The notes beneath the pieces are model-generated. The model was not told the origin of the DNA. It ran no database searches and worked only from the letters and a program-made list of their open reading frames with translations. The position numbers and the translations under genes are program-made. This document shows positions 58,981-64,000 of a stretch of 64,000 nucleotides of DNA, in pieces (the first letter of the stretch is position 1; every line of letters begins with the position of its first letter). Location: positions 510,414 to 574,413 of the forward strand of contig DASXUX010000067.1 in the NCBI GenBank assembly GCA_036504595.1, read 5' to 3'. Source of the stretch: DASXUX01 sp036504595 (lineage in GTDB: Bacteria > Planctomycetota > SZUA-567 > H5-PLA8).

Positions 58981-59008
58981 CGTTGTTTCTCCAGCCTTCG
59001 CGAAGCAT

Positions 59009-59848
59009 TTAGAGCGCCATGCAGATCTGCAAGGCAAAATCGCCTAATTCCGAGGTGAACGCGACCACCAGGCACGGTGCGCCGGGTTTGTGCCGAATCT
59101 CGTGGTTCGCCCCGGAAATGATGGTCGGCGTGGAAAGGGTGAAGTGATACGGGGTGTTAGCCAGCGGTCCGCGCGCCTGGCCCGCCACAATGTTGGCCAC
59201 TTCCCCGATGCAATCCCGAACGACACCTTCTTCGGCGTTGCCATCGAAGTCCGCCAGGATGCGCTTCACCAGGCGCGTTGCCGTTGCATCGGGAAAGCTA
59301 AGCACCAGCGAGCCCTCGGACTGTCCCACCAATCCCAGGACCGCCGAGATGTCGCCGAACATGCGATAGCCCCGTTTCTGATAAACTGAACTGACCTCGA
59401 CGTCGAGGCCGGCCATCTCCTTAATCGTTGTTTTTGTCGCCGAAGTAAACGGGCCCAGGAACGTCTGCCGAATCTCGTCCAAAACCGGCTGCATATCGCA
59501 GCGCGTCCGCACCTCGGCCGCAATCTGCTCCACATTGCAGTCGGACTCGCATACCGCGGCAGCCCCTGCGGCCAGAAGCCGCGCCGCCGATTCGGCCCCC
59601 TCAGAGGCGCGCACGACGATGAGATGCACGCTCTGGTAACGCGTTCCTTCGCGGACCTTGGAGGCGTACTCCGCCGCCCGGCTGTGGGATCCCTCGAAAA
59701 GCACCAAGACCGCCCCGCCTGCGCCAAACACCGGGACGGCGCCATCTTCCAGAATCGTGAGCTGGACGGTGCTGCCGGAGGCGCGTAGTAGACGCTCGAG
59801 ATCGCGAACCCGCTGATCGTCTCTCGGCCCTATGACAAAGACGTCCAA
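59009..59848 (-). CDS. degenerate receiver fused to a CheX phosphatase-like domain
   Basis: A 279-residue protein. Residues 1-118 look like a receiver-type fold (M-D-V-F-V-I-G-P-R-D-D) without the phospho-acceptor Asp at the end of strand 3, where V-L-V-L-F-E-G-S-H is found. Residues about 122-279 are CheX-like, with the D-x3-E-x2-N site at Asp212, Glu216, Asn219 and the usual G-x-V-V-L-S-F and T-P-T-I-I-S-G-A-N-H elements. First gene of the minus-strand operon. It is the second CheX-type protein in the region and may dephosphorylate the CheY encoded next to it. Confidence 0.78.
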   Translation of the reverse strand: MDVFVIGPRDDQRVRDLERLLRASGSTVQLTILEDGAVPVFGAGGAVLVLFEGSHSRAAEYASKVREGTRYQSVHLIVVRASEGAESAARLLAAGAAAVCESDCNVEQIAAEVRTRCDMQPVLDEIRQTFLGPFTSATKTTIKEMAGLDVEVSSVYQKRGYRMFGDISAVLGLVGQSEGSLVLSFPDATATRLVKRILADFDGNAEEGVVRDCIGEVANIVAGQARGPLANTPYHFTLSTPTIISGANHEIRHKPGAPCLVVAFTSELGDFALQICMAL

Positions 59849-60298
59849 AGCAACACCTCCCTCGTCTGCACTGCATCGGCCGAGTCGGCGTAATAACCTG
59901 GGTCAGGGCTCAAACAATCGCATTCTCGCTCACGGGAGCAGCCAGCCCTGTTGTAAAGTTCCGACGGTGGCGCGTCCTTCAATCCTACACCGCTTTTTTG
60001 CGGAGCGCGCAGTTCAGCTTCTGGAAACCGTCCTGCAGAAATTCGCGTTTAGAATATACCGGCCGTGCATACCAGTCTAGCCGAAGCCGAGAGCCAGGAT
60101 GGGATTACGTTGAGCCATGAGCGCGACTGCTTACACCGCCTTACCCGTCGATCGCCCAGCGCTTGGTTGGCCCGTCCGCTGATACTTTGGGAATCCGTTG
60201 CGGCTCTGTAATAGCTGCCATATCTGGCGGAATATCCCGCTCTGCGACAGGCAGAGTTGATGCGAAAAATGCTTGGCTCGATTGGATTCCGGTGTACT
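59849..60298. other. non-coding stretch between divergent genes
   Basis: About 450 bases with no convincing gene. It should hold the promoters of the minus-strand CheX/CheY/kinase operon and the GH2 gene, but no box pair stands out. A CGCTTTTTTGCGG mini-hairpin at about 59990-60002 is the only structure noticed. Confidence 0.4.
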
Positions 60299-60318
60299 CA
60301 TATTTAACGTTAAATATG
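60299..60318. promoter_or_regulatory. 20-bp perfect palindrome, operator candidate for the GH2 gene
   Basis: CATATTTAAC/GTTAAATATG ends 15 bases before the ATG and immediately before GGAGG (60323-60327). Position fits a repressor site blocking initiation, or an mRNA hairpin. Confidence 0.55.
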
Positions 60319-60333
60319 CCACGGAGGCAACGA

Positions 60334-63300
60334 ATGAAACTTTGCGCGCTGACACTGCTGGCCGCGCTTCAGTTTACAGCATGCGCGACCGAAGGTGCCT
60401 TCGCGCTCGATCTGTCCGGCGCGGCCAACATGGGCTTTCGCGATGAAGTCGCCGGCGACGGCGCTGGCGGCTGGACGGACCAGGGCGGCAACGATTTCCG
60501 CAACATGCCGCTGGGCGATCAGACGCTGTGCGGCGTGCCGTTTCGTATCATCGATCCGGCGAAGAACGGCGGCAAGAGCTGCCTGGTGTTGCGCGGGCAC
60601 GAACTGAAGTTTCTGCCTGAAAGCGCCAAGGTTGTTGTGGGCCGCAAAGGCGCGGCGCTCGTTTTTCTGCACGCGCTGGGTTGGGGCGACGAGAAGCCTG
60701 TCGCCAACTACGTCATCAACTATGCCGATCGAAAGAACGAGACGATCGCGATCCGACAGGGCAAGGAAATCCTGGGTTGGTGGGGCGCGCAGGAAAGCGA
60801 GCAGGTCAAGATCGCCGTGCAATCGTCGAACCTGGCCTCGCGGAACGTCTGCGTCCACGCGTGGGCGTGGGCCAATCCGCGGCCCGATGTTGCCATCGAA
60901 AGCATTGAGTTTAAGTCAACTGGCAGCCAGGGCGTGCCGATCATCGTTGCGGCGACGCTGCTCGATAAGGTGCCGACACTCACGTCCGCGCGGCCGGCGC
61001 GGAAAGTCCCGCCGGACGGTTTTATCTTGCTGGAAGCCGAAAACTTCGCGAACTTCAACGTGCCGCCATCGGTCGAAGAGAAAGGCGCCGACGGCAAGCC
61101 GACAGGGAAGAAGATCTATGGCGGATGGGCCGATCCGCGATTCGGCGGCGGCAAGCTTTTTCAAATCCAGCCTCCTGCCGGTCCGCAGCTTGGCGGAGAA
61201 CAGCCGCAGTACATGAAGGACCGCGCGCTGAAAGTTACGTATGAGTTTCTGGCGGACAAGGCGGACCGGTACGTCCTGTGGGCGCGCATAGGTCCGGCGA
61301 ACGTGTACTCCCCGTTCCGAGTGCGCGTGGACGAAGGCGAGTGGAGTCAGATCACGCGCAAAGATCCGTTCCTTGACATGTGGGATATGGCTTTCTGGTT
61401 CACGCTGGGCTGGGTGCGGCTGGGGGAACGGCAACTCGAACCCGGCAAGCATGTTCTTCACATCGAAGTCCCCAAGCCGGAAACAAAAGAACAGGCGGCC
61501 GACAAATCGATGGACGCGACGCTCGACGAACTTACCGGCAAGGTCGAGCCCGTTCCCACCAAAGGCAAAGCTCCCAAGAGCGAAGGTCCGGGTTGGGGAG
61601 TTTCCGCCGACTGTTTCGTCGTCACGCGCGTGCCGTTTCATCCGTGCGGAACGCTGCAGGCCGGCGAAGAGATCAATCGTTTCGCGTGGCTCGATGCTCC
61701 CGCGCGCGACGCCATTCATTATCTCGGCGATGAGAAAATTGCCGATGACGGATCGCGTCAACGATTCTCGCTCAACGGCCTGTGGGAACTCGCGCGCGAC
61801 CAGGAGCCGATCCCATCGCCCGTGCAGAACGATGAAGTGAAGTTGCGCGGGCCGCTTACCGAACTGCCGGACCTGAACACATTGGCGTGGATGGGCGTCA
61901 ACGTACCGCACGTAGAGGAGCGGCCGGAAACAGTCGCGCTGCACCGGCGCTGGTATCGCAAACGCGTCACGTTGCCCAGCGACCTCAAGGGCAAGCGCCT
62001 GGTCATCGGCTTCGGCGAAGTGAATTACACGGCGTCCGTTTTCGTGAACGGGAAACTTTGCGGCACGCATGTCGGCGGATACGTTCCGTTCACGCTGGAC
62101 ATGACGGACGCGGCCAAGCTCGGCGAGGTCAACGAGATCGTCGTCGGCGTCAAAGGCATCGCGTACTATCGCAAGGAGTACCGGCCCGAAGTGCCGTGGG
62201 GCTTCGATGTTGCGTTCTGGCGCGCCATGCTTGTCCCCGGCCGCACGGGGTGGGATAGGAAACAGAGCGATGGCGTCTTCGGTTCGGCGTGGCTGGAGAC
62301 ACAAGCGCCGGTGGCCGCTCACGATCTGTTTGTGCGCTCCAAGTTTGCACAGAAACAAATCACTTGTTCGGCGGAAATCGACAACCGCGGCGGGGCGGCT
62401 TTTTCCGGCACATTGCGCTTCAGCGTGCTGTATCAGAACCGCGACCGTAAGGGAACGGCGGCGGCCGACGCGCCCGTTGCCATCGGCGAGACACCGTTGC
62501 AGCTCGACGCCGGCAAGAACACCGAACTGTCCGTCACAGGCTCGGCTGAAAAGCTGACGCCGTGGTGGCCCGACAACGCCACATTGTACACGATTCGCGC
62601 CGAAGTTCTGAGTGCGGAGGGCAAGGTGCTCGACGTCGCCGAAGACACCTTTGGCTACCGCGAGATCGAGCTTCGCGCAAAGTCGTTCTTTATCAATGGC
62701 AAGCGCTGCAACTTCCGCTATGTGCTCGCCGGCGGCAAAGAGTCACTGGAGGAGTCGCTGGCGCAATGGCGCGCGTACAACTGCAACATTATGCGCCTGC
62801 CTGACGGCGGCTTTAACGGCTACTTCGCCCAGGATCAGAGCGCGATGCTGCGCTGGGCGGATGAACTGGGCATCAGCGTCCGCTTTTGCTCGCAGATCAA
62901 CGGCATGTCCATTGACGTGGCTACGGACGACGAGCGCTTCTGGAAGTATTCGACCGATTACTTCAAGCAGTTCGTCAAAGCCTTCCGCAATCATCCGTCA
63001 ATCATCGTTTGGGTCGCGGAGAACGAGCTCGACCTGATTTCGAATATGGGCAACGACAAGCCGTTCAAGAAGCGCGAATGGGAAATGCTGAAGATCGCGC
63101 ATGAGATCGACCCCAGCCGCCCCGTGATGGGCGACGGCGCCGGCGATCTCTTGGGCGAGTGCGAAATCTGCAACTGGCACTACTGCGAAGTCGGACCCAT
63201 CGTCGATCCCAACGACAAGCAGACAATGGCGCAGCGCGGCAAGGAAGGCGTCGGCGCCGTCTATCCGGACAACGCGTTCACGTTTGCGCGCCTGTCGCCG

Positions 63301-64000
63301 CAATGCGAGTCGCGCAACTGGGACCGCAAACGCCCGCTGTTTGTCGGCGAGTCGTACTTCTACAGCGGGCCGGTGAAGTGGCAATGCTGGGTCGGGGGCG
63401 ATGAGGCGCTCTCGGGCCGCTTCGCGGCCAACGAGGCCAGCGTGCGGTTCGCCAGCATGCTCGCCCGCGGTTACCGCTGGCAGGACGTCGCCGGGTTCAA
63501 CTTGCTCGTGGGCGCTGGTTCGCTTCCAGGCGTCAGCATCCGCAACTCGTTTGCGCCGGTCGCTGTGTTTTCGCGGGACTATGACGGAAATCAGTTCGCT
63601 GCGGGCTCGTTTGCGCGGCGTCTGAAGATCTTCAACGACACCTTTGACGAGAGCCCGATTGCGCTGGAGTGGGACTTTACGGTGGACGGCAAAGCCGTCG
63701 ATTCGGGCCGCAGCGAGCGCAAACTCGCTGCCGGACTGAACGAGGAAGTTGCGATCCAGATCAAAACGCCGCCGCAGCCCGTTCGGATCGTACGTCGCGT
63801 TCCACTGCCCGATCAGCCAACCCGGTCCCTCGTGGTGCCGATTCAGCCGCACCTCCGACACGAACCGCCCGAACTGATACTGCCAGTTGACATCGATCCC
63901 GTTCGAATACTCCGCCGCCACCGGCAGCCCCGCGGCCGTGCGCTGCGTATAGGTCAGCGAATTCGTCCCGTCCGTGACGCTGGCCAGGTACGCGCTGCTA
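60334..64000 (+). CDS. secreted glycoside hydrolase family 2-type enzyme, 3' end open
   Basis: ATG 60334 after GGAGG opens a frame that runs to the window edge. N-terminal signal, possibly lipoprotein (L-Q-F-T-A-C). Residues about 20-470 hold carbohydrate-binding-like beta domains. From about 480 the GH2 order follows: jelly roll (L-H-R-R-W-Y-R-K-R-V, T-A-S-V-F-V-N-G-K), Ig-like domain, then a barrel with acid/base Glu898 (V-W-V-A-E-N-E-L-D) and probable nucleophile Glu1006 (F-V-G-E-S-Y-F). This suggests a beta-galactosidase/glucuronidase-type exo-enzyme. Y-Q-N-R-D-R-K-G-T-A-A at about 701-711 is translated from a repeat. After about codon 1148 (63775) the frame no longer looks like GH2. Confidence 0.78.
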   Translation, partial: MKLCALTLLAALQFTACATEGAFALDLSGAANMGFRDEVAGDGAGGWTDQGGNDFRNMPLGDQTLCGVPFRIIDPAKNGGKSCLVLRGHELKFLPESAKVVVGRKGAALVFLHALGWGDEKPVANYVINYADRKNETIAIRQGKEILGWWGAQESEQVKIAVQSSNLASRNVCVHAWAWANPRPDVAIESIEFKSTGSQGVPIIVAATLLDKVPTLTSARPARKVPPDGFILLEAENFANFNVPPSVEEKGADGKPTGKKIYGGWADPRFGGGKLFQIQPPAGPQLGGEQPQYMKDRALKVTYEFLADKADRYVLWARIGPANVYSPFRVRVDEGEWSQITRKDPFLDMWDMAFWFTLGWVRLGERQLEPGKHVLHIEVPKPETKEQAADKSMDATLDELTGKVEPVPTKGKAPKSEGPGWGVSADCFVVTRVPFHPCGTLQAGEEINRFAWLDAPARDAIHYLGDEKIADDGSRQRFSLNGLWELARDQEPIPSPVQNDEVKLRGPLTELPDLNTLAWMGVNVPHVEERPETVALHRRWYRKRVTLPSDLKGKRLVIGFGEVNYTASVFVNGKLCGTHVGGYVPFTLDMTDAAKLGEVNEIVVGVKGIAYYRKEYRPEVPWGFDVAFWRAMLVPGRTGWDRKQSDGVFGSAWLETQAPVAAHDLFVRSKFAQKQITCSAEIDNRGGAAFSGTLRFSVLYQNRDRKGTAAADAPVAIGETPLQLDAGKNTELSVTGSAEKLTPWWPDNATLYTIRAEVLSAEGKVLDVAEDTFGYREIELRAKSFFINGKRCNFRYVLAGGKESLEESLAQWRAYNCNIMRLPDGGFNGYFAQDQSAMLRWADELGISVRFCSQINGMSIDVATDDERFWKYSTDYFKQFVKAFRNHPSIIVWVAENELDLISNMGNDKPFKKREWEMLKIAHEIDPSRPVMGDGAGDLLGECEICNWHYCEVGPIVDPNDKQTMAQRGKEGVGAVYPDNAFTFARLSPQCESRNWDRKRPLFVGESYFYSGPVKWQCWVGGDEALSGRFAANEASVRFASMLARGYRWQDVAGFNLLVGAGSLPGVSIRNSFAPVAVFSRDYDGNQFAAGSFARRLKIFNDTFDESPIALEWDFTVDGKAVDSGRSERKLAAGLNEEVAIQIKTPPQPVRIVRRVPLPDQPTRSLVVPIQPHLRHEPPELILPVDIDPVRILRRHRQPRGRALRIGQRIRPVRDAGQVRAA
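62434..62459. repeat. 26-bp interspersed palindrome, copy 4, inside the GH2 gene
   Basis: CAGAACCGCGACCGTAAG then GGAACGGC, in frame in the Ig-like domain. One substitution from copies 1 and 2. Confidence 0.88.
63772..64000 (-). pseudogene. fragment of an unidentified gene antisense to the GH2 frame
   Basis: On the minus strand, entering from the window edge, about 76 codons read as a plausible beta-rich protein (L-A-S-V-T-D-G-T-N-S-L-T-Y-T-Q-R, W-Q-Y-Q-F-G-R-F-V-S-E-V-R-L, L-I-G-Q-W-N-A-T-Y-D-P-N-G-L-R). Codons strongly favour G/C at the third position. Beyond about 63775 the minus-strand frame is only the mirror of GH2 codons. So two genes appear fused tail-to-tail with both 3' ends lost. 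The family is not recognised. Confidence 0.45.

Overview
The window looks like a chromosomal segment from a high-GC, uncultivated-type bacterium, most probably of the PVC superphylum (Planctomycetota/Lentisphaerota-like) or a neighbouring candidate phylum such as Hydrogenedentota. This is inferred from gene content: several Gfo/Idh/MocA oxidoreductases (two with twin-arginine signals), a ThuA protein, a large Ser/Thr kinase with a D-W-G motif, a membrane-anchored WD40 protein beginning M-R-F-S-L-R-T, and many secreted glycoside hydrolases. I cannot fix the taxon from sequence alone. No rRNA, tRNA, CRISPR array, transposase or prophage gene was seen.

Layout. 1-10.7 kb: FxsA, an ABC ATPase, a probable small-RNA transcription unit (about 1.93-2.11 kb), a secreted S8 protease, a GH62 arabinofuranosidase, an SDR oxidoreductase, a membrane protein, cobS, panB and a small protein. 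10.8-20.5 kb: two Tat-type Gfo/Idh/MocA oxidoreductases, an amidohydrolase, a DUF3568-like lipoprotein, a WD40 protein, an aldo/keto reductase, a DUF1015 protein and an MFS transporter. 20.7-28.3 kb: gyrB, then a GntR/LacI-type sugar regulator with a palindromic operator candidate, followed by a large secreted glycoside hydrolase with a CBM9-like C-terminus. 28.4-37.6 kb: a HypD-like glycyl radical enzyme with no adjacent activase, a UlaG-like lactonase, a zinc alcohol dehydrogenase, ThuA, DUF3228, a third Gfo/Idh/MocA protein, an M42 peptidase and an Fe-S uracil-DNA glycosylase. 37.7-46 kb: a STAS protein, a TIG/PKD exported protein, trpS, a YefM/YoeB toxin-antitoxin pair, rimO and several unrecognised proteins. 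46.2-55.4 kb: a chemosensory operon cheA-cheW-(PstS-like binding protein)-mcp-cheR-cheD-cheY-cheX-cheB. It faces a convergent operon (pseudo-receiver/CheX, CheY, Ser/Thr kinase) at 55.4-59.8 kb. 60.3 kb to the end: a GH2-family enzyme whose reading frame runs into what looks like an unrelated antisense gene near 63.77 kb.

Together the catabolic genes suggest a polysaccharide- and sugar-acid-degrading heterotroph with some anaerobic radical chemistry. The chemosensory operon carries its own candidate periplasmic ligand-binding protein, and the kinase operon opposite may exchange signals with it. No flagellar or pilus gene is present, so the output of the system is unknown.

The most unusual property is repetitive DNA. 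About twenty short arrays have a strict 7-nt period (a few have 8), each with a different heptamer sequence, often as two inverted arms. Several distinct palindromic element families of 18-150 bp occur in both intergenic and coding DNA. One 39-46 bp palindrome has entered, in frame, the interdomain linkers or ends of four unrelated proteins, coding a P-A-G-x-(D/E)-A-G-like peptide in three of them. Others supply or abut stop codons, extend N-termini, or lie in transporter loops. These elements, rather than any single operon, are the best candidate here for something under-described.
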